From Azorinus chamasolen (lineage: Eukaryota > Mollusca > Bivalvia > Cardiida > Solecurtidae), in assembly GCA_963576725.1 (NCBI GenBank), contig OY755241.1:77052701-77116700 (forward strand): DNA of 64,000 bases, written 5' to 3'. The first letter of the stretch is position 1, and each line of letters opens with the position of its first letter. Positions 10,571 through 20,438 of the stretch are shown here, one piece after another. The translations under genes were made by a program, and so were the position numbers. The notes under the pieces are model-generated. The model saw only the letters and a list, made by a program, of their open reading frames with translations, did no database searches and was not told the origin of the DNA.

Positions 10571-10712
10571 ACAAGGGCTGTGTTGAAGTCAAATTGTAAC
10601 TCATTCCATAGTTTCGCATGCATCCTGCAAAAGCGCTATAGAATACTTCAAAACAAACCTATGATGCATTTACACGTGGCAGTTATTCACAATAAGTACA
10701 TTTCTTCAAATG

Positions 10713-10961
10713 ATTAACCCTTTCACTGTTCAGTATTCATGTCAGAAAAATGACACCATGACTATCTATTAGCTGAATTTTCATAATGTAAACATTCAAT
10801 GGGATTTTATGCTATGATAAAAGGTGTAGAATCAGATCTATATCATGTCATTAGACAAACAGAGCAGACCCTGATTAGACGGTTCCTATAGGAACCATTT
10901 GATCTGGGTCGACTCTGTTTGCAAATGCGTGAATATGCGTTTATATGAAGAAAGGGCTAAA
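10713..10961. mobile_element. TTAA MITE
   Basis: Starts TTAACCCTTTCACTG and ends ATGAAGAAAGGGCTAA, so the right TTAA is mutated. The core is CAGAGCAGACCCTGATTAGA and its complement. Confidence 0.7.
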
Positions 10962-11051
10962 AGAATATACACTGTAAAAGTAATGCGGAAAACTGCACAA
11001 CTTTCGCCCCGTATTAAACTACCACTTGCATTTGAAACTCATAATTAATTG

Positions 11052-11277
11052 CAGTAGAACCTGACTCAAGCGGCCAACAAACACAGGTATAACATTTATG
11101 GCTCTCTAAGGCAGGTGATAGCTTAGTGCAGGTCAAACAGATTTTGCTTAATACAGGCCAAGTAATGCAGAAAGCTCATGTAGGAGCTTTCTGCATTACT
11201 TTACCTGCATTAAGCAAAACCTGTTTTAAGACTCCTGTCTTCAATAAATAACTGCCCGCTTAGGACAGGTTCTACTG
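11052..11277. mobile_element. hairpin MITE with CAGTAGAACCTG ends
   Basis: CAGTAGAACCTG pairs with CAGGTTCTACTG, and the centre is a near-perfect hairpin, GTAATGCAGAAAGCTC ... GAGCTTTCTGCATTAC. It is related to the GAACTACAGTA family at 2531 and 4478 by its core words. Confidence 0.8.
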
Positions 11278-11430
11278 TATAACACTTTTTGGCAGCAACT
11301 TTAGAGGGATCTACTTATTTTTACAGTTTTATTAAAATACAGACAGTCTATTTACAAACCTTACCAGTAATGAAACAATACACAGAACATGTTATTGACA
11401 TGAAAGGAAATATCCGCAGTAGAATCCGCC

Positions 11431-11678
11431 TTAACACTTTCCTTCATATAAACGTGTTTTTACGCATTTGCAAACAGAGTAGACCCAGATCAGACGGCTC
11501 CTATAGGAGCCGTCTGATCAGGGTCTACTCTGTTTGCTAATGGAATTTGAAATATGTTTCTTTACTTTCTGAAATGGCTGCAATGTTCCACCTTCCATAA
11601 TTCGTTATAACTATTATGTCCATGAGTATTCAGTAGGTATTGAAATTTGGACAAACTATAGAGCAGGGAGAGGGTTAA
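11431..11678. mobile_element. TTAA MITE
   Basis: TTAACACTTTCCTTCATATA to GAGGGTTAA with the GGCTCCTATAGGAGCC core. A short reading frame across its left half is accidental. Confidence 0.8.
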
Positions 11679-11693
11679 GCCACACTTCATTGA

Positions 11694-11912
11694 TTAACCC
11701 TTTCCCTCATATCGTAAACATTTTTTCACGCATTGCAAACAGAGTAGACCCATATCAGACAGCTCCAAGGCAGACAATGTAGAATCAGGTTTATGTTTTC
11801 GTATATAAGCAAACAGAGCAGACCCCAATCAGACGGTTCCTATAAGCCTTATGGTCTGGGTCTACTTTGTTTACAAAGGCGAAAAATGCGTATTTATGGA
11901 GTAAAGGGTTAA
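11694..11912. mobile_element. TTAA MITE
   Basis: TTAACCCTTTCCCTCATATC to GGAGTAAAGGGTTAA. Left and right ends match different subfamilies, so it may be a recombinant. The right TTAA is shared with the next copy. Confidence 0.75.
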
Positions 11913-12160
11913 ACCCTTTCTTTCGTGAATAATTATGTAAGAATGATGTATGTTTCAATGTCATTTGGCTTAATTTTTATAATGGCATGTACACAATAAA
12001 TGTGTGTTGGACCTGGTAAAAAAAACTGTCCAATCAGATGTTTATACTTGAATAAGCAAACAGAGCAGACGCTGATCAGGTGGACCCTACATGAACCATC
12101 TGATCTGGGTCTATTCTGTTTGAAAATGCATTTAAAGGCACGTATATGGATTAAAACGTT
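11909..12160. mobile_element. TTAA MITE abutting the previous copy
   Basis: Begins TTAAACCCTTTCTTTCG and ends near GGATTAAAACGTTA. The hairpin core is GCAAACAGAGCAGACGCTGA and its complement. Confidence 0.65.
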
Positions 12161-12214
12161 ACACATTCGGTTTGGTTGGCAAGAAAATCGTCCTAAATCT
12201 CCACAGAAGAACCT

Positions 12215-12300
12215 CTTGGGTCTTCCTCCACATGCAAATAGCTGGCCGTCGCGATATGACTGAAATACTGTGTTGAAGCGACGTGAACCAGATAAACACC
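12215..12300 (+). mobile_element. SINE-like tail
   Basis: The words TAGCTGGCCGTCGC, TGACTGAAATACTGTGTTGA and GCGACGTGAACC resemble the conserved 3' portion of SINEs widespread in mollusc genomes, as I recall them. A similar tail lies at 15105-15200. No RNA polymerase III head was identified. Confidence 0.4.
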
Positions 12301-12617
12301 AAAGCTAACCTAAATCTCCATATACCAAATCATTATATGTCAATTTGTTTTTAATTTAGTACGTTCCAAACTTCCAATACAGTTTTGTATTCTTATATTG
12401 AGCTTGAATATATTTGTGTTTAATCAAATTCATATTTCGGATTATATTGTGATCTATCATGAACCATTTCAATTCTATTTTTACCCATTCTACACATACT
12501 CAACTAAATAAAACATGTTTCTTTTCATGTCGATGTTTGTTTTCTGTGGAATTCCGAGTGCTATACATGTATATAATTATTTCTTTCTTATTAATAAGGT
12601 TAGAAATGGACTTTTTT
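12301..12617. other. no gene seen
   Basis: AT-rich unique-looking sequence with no repeat or coding signal that I recognise. Confidence 0.5.
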
Positions 12618-12688
12618 ATTTCATACTACGGAATATAGTCCTCAAGCCGCGGGACGCGCCGAGAGGACTATATTCTGTAGTATGAAAT
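12618..12688. repeat. hairpin with GC-rich loop
   Basis: A 26-base arm, ATTTCATACTACGGAATATA plus GTCCTC, pairs with its complement ending at 12688 with a single mismatch. The loop is GC-rich (GCCGCGGGACGCGCC). Confidence 0.85.
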
Positions 12689-12735
12689 AAACATGCTCTG
12701 AGCTGTTTAGCACAATGCTCTACCGTCGCTGTCAC

Positions 12736-12749
12736 TTTTCCCGCCAAAA
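12736..12749. promoter_or_regulatory. E2F-like site
   Basis: TTTTCCCGCCAAAA is a full match to the classical E2F consensus (TTTSSCGC, here symmetrical). It lies in a stretch that also has GATTGGCTG near 12779. Function is inferred from motif alone. Confidence 0.35.
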
Positions 12750-12847
12750 TATTGCAAAGTTGCAATGCAAGCCACACTGATTGGCTGAAGCGGTTCGATG
12801 AGGTAAATTGAAATGAACAAGGTTTGTCACAAGCCTTATTCTTCGTA

Positions 12848-12965
12848 TTAGTTAGTGTCTATTAAGTGTGGAATAAATGATTTTAAATGCCGAAGCGCAG
12901 CGAGCGTTAGCGAGCGAGCAAGGCATTTAAAGTCATGAAATTCGCACTTAATAGACACTAACTGA
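12848..12965. repeat. hairpin with CpG-rich loop
   Basis: GTTAGTGTCTATTAAGTG pairs with CACTTAATAGACACTAAC. Inner pairing AAATGCC/GGCATTT encloses a loop rich in GCGAGC. Similar in design to 12618-12688 and 28176-28292. Confidence 0.85.
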
Positions 12966-13009
12966 TATAGTGTTTAGCCTAGTTTTTGGACAGGATGTAT
13001 TTTTTTAGT

Positions 13010-13032
13010 GGGCGGAGTGAAGCTGGAATTGG
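13010..13032 (+). promoter_or_regulatory. GC box and inverted CCAAT box
   Basis: GGGCGG at 13010-13015 and ATTGG at 13028-13032 lie about 100-120 bases upstream of the candidate start codon at 13133. They suggest a TATA-less promoter, but the evidence is motif spacing only. Confidence 0.3.
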
Positions 13033-13132
13033 TCTCGTGCGTTACTAGGGACAACAGCATAAACCGTGTGTTGAGAAAGATGTCAGAAAGGTAGCCGACG
13101 TTCGACCTTTGAGACCATAGATGTTTTTGATT

Positions 13133-13211
13133 ATGGACGATGCATTTCAAGATAGCAGTCTAACACAACTGTTAAATGTGCAGACCCAAAAGTTGTTCAA
13201 CCCCGAATTAG
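13133..13211 (+). CDS. candidate first coding exon, unrecognised
   Basis: An ATG at 13133 (with an alternative in-frame ATG at 13121) opens 26 codons. They begin MDDAFQDSSLTQLL and end QKLFNPEL, plus one base, directly followed by GTAAGA, a good splice donor at 13212. Codon content is balanced, unlike the AT-rich surroundings, and promoter-like boxes lie just upstream. The nearest plausible acceptor, TTATAATTTCAG ending at 13530, would join to a frame that stops after three codons, so the real second exon, if any, is elsewhere or lost. I do not recognise the protein. It could be a live gene's first exon, a relic, or coincidence. Confidence 0.35.
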
Positions 13212-13339
13212 GTAAGATATTTCATTGAGTCACTCTCGACGTTTCAAGCGCTATGCTCTTAAAAGAAAGCAAATTTTTTTAATGCAATAAAATGCTTTGA
13301 ACTAAAATTCAGTTAAACGCTGGAATATGCATCATAAGA

Positions 13340-13745
13340 AATATTCCTATATCCTAGCTGACGGTAGCTTAAAGCAGTCAGAAATTATTAAAGCAGAATG
13401 CTCTTAATTAAAGGAGTATTCTGCTTTAATTTCAGTCTGTTTTAAGCAACCACCTGTCTTCAATACTACAAGCTATGGAGGAAAAGGTTATTAACCTACA
13501 GTTAATATTATCATATTTTATAATTTCAGGGCCGGGATGAGGGACCAGTGAGATAAAAGACAGGAATTACCATAAATACTTGTTTAACAGTCAATCGTTG
13601 TACAGTAGCCGTTCAACGGCAAAATAATGAAATCTCTATAGACAGGTGGCTGCTTATTACAGACAAAGGTAGTTCGGAAAGTTCCAAATTGAGCATTCTA
13701 CATTACATTTGTCCTACATTTAGCATACACTTGTCTGACACGCTA
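13340..13745. repeat. two degenerate hairpin-MITE remnants
   Basis: At about 13365-13470, TTAAAGCAG ... GAATGCTC pairs with GAGTATTCTGCTTTAA. At 13600-13745, TACAGTAGCCG opens a decayed relative with GTGGCTGCTTATTACAGAC. Both resemble the CAGTAGAACC hairpin family at 11052. Confidence 0.5.
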
Positions 13746-13944
13746 ATTTTTTTTATATAGGGTCTTCTTTTTGTTGTTTTTAATAATGCTTTTTCTTGTT
13801 TTCTAATCTCTGTACATGTCTACCAATAAATGTTTGAGTTGCATCAGTTTACCTCATTTCTTAGCCTTGGTATCTACACAGAACATTTACATGTATGTGT
13901 AATTGATGCTCGCGCTGTTACATGGTGGGACGAGCTAAACGCAC

Positions 13945-14070
13945 TACGTCACAGGATGTACTCGCGCATGCGCTGGGGACAGCTGACTTAGTTGCTAAGT
14001 CAGCGATTAGTGCCTGACTATAAGAAACTAATCGTGGAGAAATTCAAAATTTCCAGCATTGTGATTGGCC
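13945..14070. promoter_or_regulatory. candidate promoter cluster
   Basis: TACGTCAC (CRE-like) at 13945-13952, CGCGCATGCGC (a full NRF1-type palindrome) at 13963-13973, a GCTGACTTAG ... CTAAGTCAGC inverted repeat around 13981-14004, and GATTGGCCC (inverted CCAAT) near 14061. Together with an ATGGCGG start at 14101 this resembles a housekeeping-type promoter. Binding is inferred, not shown. Confidence 0.35.
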
Positions 14071-14100
14071 CAAAAAGTAGGTTAAACACTATGTTGAAAT

Positions 14101-14115
14101 ATGGCGGGCGAAACA
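14101..14115 (+). CDS. possible very short first exon (MAGET)
   Basis: ATGGCGGGCGAAACA is followed at once by GTGAGT, a consensus splice donor, 30-40 bases after an inverted CCAAT box. ATGGCGG in this context also matches a YY1 binding motif, which is common at transcription starts. Reading past the donor gives about 60 more codons with no recognisable domain. No downstream exon was found. Confidence 0.25.
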
Positions 14116-14800
14116 GTGAGTTTCGATGTATATTGGAGACAACTTGATCTGGAAATATGTGTTAATTGTTTTTATAATTCGTTTAGAAGGGTGCTACTGT
14201 ATTTCCACTGTTTTCATAGTAACTTTCGACGGAGTTTTCAGTTGGTGAAAATCTTTTCATTGTATAATCTTATAAATGAATGATGTTAAGGATAATATGC
14301 TCTAAAGCAGCAGATCCTTTCGAGCAAATTATATTTTTAACATAATCGTTTCAAAAAGAACTTTACTATTCAAACAAATAAAATTGTATTTAGTAATTCA
14401 TTTAAAAAGATGCTACTGTTTTTGCACTGTTTTCATAGTCCGTCCTTTCTTTTATTTATTTTTTCACCGATCAATTGACAGTTTCCATTCACAGCTGCCA
14501 TTTTTCGATGAAATGGACAGAAATTTAAGCAATATACACATGTAGTATTGACGCCAACGCCCTGAAATCTTGCAACCTTATTGGTTAATAGCACAGGGAC
14601 GATGTAGAGCAAGTGCTATATGTGAGTTTTGGAGTTTGTACGCTGCCTGTATTGGACTCTACAGCAATGGCGCGCTATGAACTTTAAACTCAAAATAGTC
14701 TGTGCATCCAAATCGAGACACGTTTGAATTTGTACTGCGTCTACACTGTGAGTTGGAATTATTTGACACATGTGTTTTAACAAAGGTTTCACGAGAAGCA
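14116..14800. other. no gene seen
   Basis: AT-rich sequence. TTTAGAAGGGTGCTACTGTAT at 14183 and TTTAAAAAGATGCTACTGTTT at 14400 suggest a diverged ~215-bp duplication. ATTGGTTAATAG near 14580 is CCAAT-like. No supported ORF. Confidence 0.45.
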
Positions 14801-14803
14801 TGT

Positions 14804-15034
14804 TTAACCCATTCCCTCATATTGACGACTTTTGACGACTCTATAAAAGTCACATTTATGGAACCATTGTGATAAATAGAGCATTTGCTCCTATAGGAGC
14901 AAATGCTCTATTTTTCACAATGGTTTCAAACTACAAAATTTTAAAATTTTCCCTTCCTTTAGTTAATGCTCCTTTTCGATAGATTTATTCAAAGAGGTTG
15001 GGTCTAAAAATAGCCTATGAGGGAATGGAATAAA
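14804..15034. mobile_element. TTAA MITE, second family
   Basis: TTAACCCATTCCCTCATATT at the left and GCCTATGAGGGAATGG at the right. The centre is a strong hairpin, AACCATTGTGATAAATAGAG ... GAGCAAATGC, returning with complements through 14930. Sister copies at 16246-16457 and 26360-26571 keep both TTAA ends. Confidence 0.75.
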
Positions 15035-15104
15035 TAGTGTCTTTGCGATCATGTGTGCAAGTGCGGGTGTTTCATCGGGACTAACTTCTTCTTCTTGTAC
15101 CAGC

Positions 15105-15200
15105 CACGTTCATAAAATGGTCTCAAGCGGTCGCCGTCTGCAAATAACTGAAATACTGTTGGCCGGACGTAAAACCCAACTCACTCACTCACTTACTTAG
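15105..15200 (+). mobile_element. SINE-like tail with ACTC run
   Basis: ATAACTGAAATACTGTTGGC, then GACGTAAAACCCAACTCACT and further CACT repeats. This tail is a common dispersed motif in molluscan genomes (recalled). The head is not recognisable. Confidence 0.5.
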
Positions 15201-15248
15201 AAAATGGTGTTTTGTAAATCTTGGTAGAAATGCCTGGCTCGTAGAATA

Positions 15249-16125
15249 ACGATAACTATGGTCGCTGGAGTTAATGTTCGACTGTGTATTCGAGTGTTCT
15301 GTATTAATTATCACTGGTAGACTGTAATCTGGTACTGTTCAACTGTGCATTCGAGTGAACTGGATTAGTTACCACTGGTAGACTGTAACCTGGTACTGTT
15401 CAACTGTGTATACGAGTGAACTGGATTAATTACCACTGGTAGACTGTAACCTGGTACTGTTCAACTGTGTATTCGAGTGAACTGGATTAATTACCACTGG
15501 TGGACTGTAACCTGGTACTGTTCAACTGTGTATTTGAGTGAAGTTGATTAATTACCACTGGTAGACTGTAACCTGGTACTGTTCAACTGTGTATTTGAGT
15601 GAAGTTGATTAATTACCACTGGTAGACTGTAACCTGGTACTGTTCAACTGTGTATTTGAGTGAAGTTGATTAATTACCACTGGTAGACTGTAACCTGGTA
15701 CTGTTCAACTGTGTATTCGAGTGAACTGGATTGATTACCACTGGTAGACTGTAACCTGGTACTGTTCAACCATGTATTCGTTTGAACTGTAGAAATTAAT
15801 AGCACTGGTAGACTGTAACCTGGTATTATTCAACTGTGTATTCGAATGTACTGGGTTAATTACCACTGGTAGACTGTAACCTGGTACTGGTAAACTGTGT
15901 ATTCGATTGAACTGTAGTAATTACCACTGGTAGCCTGTAAACTGGTACTGTTCAACTGTGTATTTGAGTGAAGTTGATTAATTACCACTGGTAGACTGTA
16001 ACCTGGTACTGTTCAACTGTGTATTCGATTGAACTGGATTAATTACCACTGGTAGACTGTAACCTGGTACTGTTCAACTGTGTGTTCGAGTGTACTGTAT
16101 TATTACCACTGGTAGACTGTGTGCA
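15249..16125 (+). repeat. 61-bp minisatellite, ~14 units
   Basis: CCACTGGTAGACTGTAACCT plus GGTACTGTTCAACTGTGTAT and a GTGAACTGGATTAATTA tail repeats every 61 bases. Edge units are most diverged and central ones nearly identical. Frames through it are not genes. Confidence 0.95.
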
Positions 16126-16245
16126 TCTGGGCTGGTAAGTTGCATTATTTCTTGCTTGGCATGTCTATACTGTATAGAGGGAGAATATGGACTTGGTCTA
16201 CCTTGTCGCCCATGTTTGTTATTGTCTGTTGCACTGAACAAACCC

Positions 16246-16457
16246 TTAACCCCTTCCTCCATAAATGGGCATTTCTACGCCTCTGTAATAGACACTTCTT
16301 GAAACCATGGTGATAAATAGAGCATTTGCTCCATTGGAGCACAATGGTTTCAATACTACAAAATTCTACATTTTCCTTTTCGTTTCCAGTATATACTCCT
16401 TTTTGGTAGATTTATTCAGAAATTGCCTTTAAAAATAGGCTATGAGGGAATGGGTTA
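16246..16457. mobile_element. TTAA MITE, second family
   Basis: TTAACCCCTTCCTCCATAAA to GCTATGAGGGAATGGGTTAA. Part of the central hairpin is deleted relative to 14804-15034. Confidence 0.75.
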
Positions 16458-16750
16458 AAAGTTTGCTACAGAAAACTTGTTCATTTCTTATGAATCTAAT
16501 AGTAGAGCAGGAAAGGCTTCAGAAGTGGCTTATTTCAGGAGATAGAGTGCCTTAAAAGACACAAACAGTGTCATATACCAAATTGTTCAGGACAACTTGA
16601 AGCCGATTATCGTGCAGTATCTAGAATTTTTGCTGACATTGCAAAATCCATATTGCAAACAATTTTCTCACAAAATTTAGAGATTTAGAGAAAAATATGT
16701 TTTGTGCTCATGCGTCGTTTGACAGCATTGTTTTGTATAGAAAATTTAGT
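16458..16750. other. no feature seen
   Basis: AT-rich sequence without recognisable repeat or coding signal. Confidence 0.5.
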
Positions 16751-16751
16751 C

Positions 16752-16977
16752 ACCCTTTTCCTTCGCATTTTCACGCATTTGCAAACAGAGTAGACCCAGA
16801 TCAGACGACTCCTCTAGTAGCCGTCTGATCATGGTCTGCTCTGTTTGCTGTTGACATAATAAAACTATGATTCTGCAGTTTTTGTTAAAGCAAACAATTT
16901 CATTGAAAAGTTAACATTATAAAAATAGTCATTATGTCATCATTTCTTACATGTAAATTGAACAGGGAAAGGGTTAA
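16752..16977. mobile_element. TTAA MITE with decayed left end
   Basis: GCAAACAGAGTAGACCCAGA core and right end GGGAAAGGGTTAA. The left TTAA is not preserved. The right TTAA is shared with the next copy. Confidence 0.65.
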
Positions 16978-17222
16978 CCCTTTACTCCATGAATACTTAT
17001 GTAAGAAATATTGACATGATGATTTTTTATTACATTTACATGTAGTTTATTTGAAACGGGAATGTTTAGTCAGAGTATAGCAACTGTTTTAGAATCATAT
17101 TTATATTATTTCGCAAGAAAACAGAGCAGATCCTGATCAGACGGCTCCTAAAGGAGTCGTCTGATCTGGATCTGCTCTGTTTGCAAAGACATAGAAAGAT
17201 ACATTCATGGAGTAACGGGTTG
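16974..17222. mobile_element. TTAA MITE
   Basis: TTAACCCTTTACTCCATGAA to GGAGTAACGGGTTGA (one base off TTAA). The core palindrome is GGCTCCTAAAGGAGTC. Confidence 0.7.
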
Positions 17223-17500
17223 AATTGATTGCGGGTAAGCGTAAACAATAGGATGCGTTTATAAGGGTAAGCGTAAACAATAGGATGTGGTTTAAAAGGG
17301 GTACTACAGAGTGTTGCCGAGTTAAGATGCTGTACTTTTTGTTTTAGAGAATTACTTCTATTCATTTAGATACATGTACTATTTTACATGGAGATAAAAT
17401 AATTTGCGATTTATTACATATATTTTATTGTTATTGTCATTTTATAGTTTTAGATAAATTGGGGGTGGGTAGGGGGGTTACGGGCGATCCAGGCCACGTA

Positions 17501-17747
17501 TTAACCCTTTCCCTGATGAATATTCATAAAGGAAATAATGACGTCATAAATATTATTAAGATTATTTTTTATAATGGCTTACGGACGCATGACAGTTTGG
17601 CTCAGGAAGAAGCTGTAGGAGCAGATCTACATTACACCACAAGCAAACAGCAGATCCTGATCAGACGAATCCCATAGGAACCGTATGATCTGGGTCTACT
17701 CTGTTTGCAGATGCGTCAAAATTCGCTTACATGAGGGAAAGGGTTAA
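17501..17747. mobile_element. TTAA MITE nested in the tandem unit
   Basis: TTAACCCTTTCCCTGATGAA to ATGAGGGAAAGGGTTAA, with TGACGTCA at 17539-17546. Shares its right TTAA with the next copy. Confidence 0.8.
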
Positions 17748-17991
17748 CATTTTACTCCATGAATATTCATGTAAGAAATCATGACATCATGAATATTAAT
17801 TAGATTAATTGCAATGATAGCACATAGGCACACGAATGTTTGGCCATGGCCAAAACTGTAGAACTATATCTGTATTTTCCCATAAGCAAACAGAGCAGAC
17901 CCTGATTAGACGGCTCCTACAGGAATCGTCTGATCTGGATCTGTTCTGTTTGCACAGGTCTAGAAAGGCATATTTATGGAATAAAATGTTA
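17744..17991. mobile_element. TTAA MITE abutting the previous copy
   Basis: TTAACATTTTACTCCATGAA to GGAATAAAATGTTATA. The right TTAA is eroded. It carries TGACATCA where its neighbour has TGACGTCA. Confidence 0.7.
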
Positions 17992-18540
17992 TAGAGTAAA
18001 TATGCTGTATTTTTGTTATGGATCTTTATTTATATTGTTTTATATCTGTACGAAGAAACAGTATTGTGCTACATGTATTTTAATGTTATTGCCGTTGATG
18101 ATATGTCGGCAATGTAAATATCGCCGTGCGGACGATCGAGGCAACGCATCGAATAGTAACGATGCTGTATATTTTAAATATATTAAGTATAGTTCTATCT
18201 TTACAAATGTCTCTACAAAATGTATGATAATTAATTCTAGATATATTGTTTTACATCTCTAAGGAGAAAAATAGACTTTGTTACCTGTATTTCAAAGTTA
18301 TTGGTGTTAATGAAGGGTGCCCTGTGTAAATAGCCGAGTGCGGATGATTGAGGCAACGTATTTTAAAGCAAATAATTATGCTGTATTTTTTCTGGTATTC
18401 CTAAAAACATTATTTATATGTGAACTGATTCGTAAATATTGTTTTCTACCAAATACAAAAATGTATGTCATTAAATATATTTAGTGTTATTGCTGTTTAT
18501 GATGGGAACGCTACCCGGTAAACTTTGTAAAAGAAGGCTT

Positions 18541-18706
18541 CCGGACTATCACCAACTATCTGCCCGTGGGCTATAGAAGCGGCCTTCGTTTAGATCGCGG
18601 CCACACGACTTACCGGAATCCGACTTCGTAAGCGGAATCGACTTGCAGGGAACCAGTATCTACCCAATTAAGCCATTATATCTATCATTATGATTTTTAA
18701 CTCAAC
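18541..18706. other. no gene seen
   Basis: A GC-richer unique stretch containing GAAGGCTTCCGGAC and GCGGCCACACGACTTACCGG. No coding frame or repeat recognised. Confidence 0.4.
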
Positions 18707-19899
18707 CCTTTTTCTGACCACTTTGGGAAAAGAGTACCTTGTGAAATTGGGAATTTTCACATCGTAAAATTGGACAAATTGGGAAAAAAAGTTATCGACA
18801 AACCGGTAATTTGAGAAATATTTTCCAAACAACTGTATAATCTGTGCTTATAAAATGTCTAAAAAAATTATAAATGCATAATTAAACAACAATTTTGCTA
18901 AATTTTTATTGAAGCAATACTTGCCCTGTACATAGACAGTGTCTTATTAAAGTGGAAGCTTTCTGGATTTTGCAAGGTTTTACACATCTTCTCTAGATAC
19001 CCTTCAAAAAGTTCTTGTGGTCCCTCCAAGTTAATCATTATGAGGGAAGACAGTTTGGTTTGCAAAAGTGTGCTCCTTTTAGGAGAACACAAAGACAGTG
19101 TTCATGGCATTAAACACCCTCTCAACTGCTGCTGTGCTGATGCACTTTAGTTTTATCAGTTTATGGATTTTTCTGAAACATGCACAAAAGACTGGACATG
19201 TACCCCACAGACATAACCATTGTAGTACAACCATGGATAGTCTTTATGGTACTTGCCAGCGTCAAAAGTTCTCCTGTTGGGAAACGTCCGTGTGAAACTC
19301 AGTCCGACTCACCTCCACAGTTATTTTCTTAACAGACAGACATAGTAAGGGATCACCACTGATGCTGGTAGTTAATTCTGACGCTTAGGAAACACTTTCA
19401 CACCGATTTTCAGACAAAGTCGAGTCCAAACTGCTCGTGAGAATCCCACGTACAGCAGGTAGAGACTCTCTGGTGCTGCCGTGTTCCGAGTCATATTTTC
19501 TCAAAAGAAGTTTAGCCAACAGGGATATCCGACTGTGATATAGTAGAACTTGACTTAGACCAAAGCTGGTCTAGTTTTGTTAAGCCTTTGGCGCCGATTT
19601 TACGTAGTTTCGTTTGATAATATTTCGAGTTGTGTGACTTTTTGTTGTTGACATTACTTACAATAGGATTTAATGATAGCTCATGAAGGCATCCGAATAC
19701 ACGATCTTCTATGACTAATAGTCGGCGCCTACTGTAAAATCTCGGTATATGCGTTTTACGAAAATCGAAAATTCAATCTTCGAATTTTTTTAATTACAGT
19801 TTCTGATTGGGAATTTTTTTTTGAAATTGGGAAAAAAGGAGAATATTTGTCATTGGGAATGGGTCCGATAGTCGGACCCGTGGAATAGACAGAAAAAGG
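18707..19899. mobile_element. hAT-like transposon, internally deleted
   Basis: Candidate ends are CCTTTTTCTG at 18707-18716 and CAGAAAAAGG at 19890-19899, each followed inward by repeated TTGGGAA words (GAAATTGGGAA at 18752, ATTGGGAATGGGTCC at 19852). Between them are minus-strand remnants of a hAT-type transposase. At ~1.2 kb it is far too short for an autonomous hAT. A clean 8-bp target duplication was not found, so the exact ends are uncertain. Confidence 0.5.
18898..19290 (-). pseudogene. hAT-type transposase remnant
   Basis: On the minus strand the 5' part (about 19285-19160) reads NRRTFDAGKYHKDYPWLYY then GYVCGVHVQSF, resembling the N-terminal zinc-finger entry (YPWL ... C) of ZBED/ZNF862-like hAT proteins. 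After a stop and frameshift it continues with STAAVERVFNAMN, the hallmark E-R-x-F-x-x-M of the hAT C-terminal dimerisation region. A third block has RSTLLQTKLSSLIM and NLEGPQELFEGYL, ending before a TAA at about 18898. The catalytic middle of several hundred residues is missing, so N- and C-terminal pieces are fused. Frameshifts and stops make it non-functional. The family call rests on recognition of the ERVF..M motif and its neighbour IN-LEGP; the superfamily is fairly secure, the subfamily is not. Confidence 0.55.
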
Positions 19900-20043
19900 C
19901 CTGTAACTACTGAACTATAAGATAATTTATTCTCGTATAAATATGTGATAATGCGCAGGTACTTTTGTACATTTATTGCTGAACTTTGTTAGACTTTTTA
20001 TGTATTGGTAGACTCCAGTTATGTAGGTCGATTTGGGTCAGTC

Positions 20044-20047
<4 letters not shown>

Positions 20048-20122
<75 letters not shown>
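20048..20122 (+). repeat. GA dinucleotide microsatellite
   Basis: About 75 bases of uninterrupted GA. Poly-Arg-Glu frames through it are artefacts. Confidence 0.98.
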
Positions 20123-20125
<3 letters not shown>

Positions 20126-20191
20126 CTGTTACTGATTTATTTTTCAATAAAGATGTTGTATTTATTTTATAAATCGTGTTTTTTCAATCCG

Positions 20192-20205
20192 GTTACCATG
20201 GTAAC
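20192..20205. promoter_or_regulatory. RFX-type X-box palindrome
   Basis: GTTACCATGGTAAC is a perfect palindrome and a full match to the RFX consensus GTTNCCATGGNAAC. It lies about 480 bases from the start of the minus-strand ORF at 20675, on its 3' side. Function is inferred. Confidence 0.35.
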
Positions 20206-20438
20206 TGTTTTCATATAAGTAATAAATAAATACATCAATTTAGAAACACCATCACTATATTTGACTAGTTATAAAAACAACTGCATGAAAGATGAAAAAA
20301 AAGTTTTATCTGATGTCATTTCATATCAGTTGTCGGCTGTTATTTGCCAAAATGCGATTTTATGAAAGCGGTGGTATTAGAAAATATACGATTTCTCCAA
20401 TAATATAGCAGCAACGGCAAAAATATTTCGTCAGTGTT

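Larger units (their letters stand above)
17360..18540 (+). repeat. diverged ~190-bp tandem units split by two MITEs
   Basis: Blocks with GCTGTATTTTT, GTTATTG and GGACGATCGAGGCAACG recur at about 17360-17503, 17995-18165, 18165-18370 and 18370-18540. Two adjacent TTAA MITEs interrupt the first unit at its CACGTA|TTAA position. A short GGGTAAGCGTAAACAATAGG duplication precedes at 17235-17285. Confidence 0.5.

Noticed and set aside
15249..16125. CRISPR-like array (61-bp period)
   Set aside because: The whole unit repeats without unique spacers, and the window is eukaryotic. The same holds for the 44-, 62-, 155- and 185-bp arrays.
16074..16342. Several overlapping 60-70-residue frames on both strands
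   Set aside because: They straddle the end of the minisatellite and the start of a MITE, with no domain and no preferred frame.
20033..20218. Arg-Glu repeat protein
   Set aside because: A reading of the GA microsatellite.
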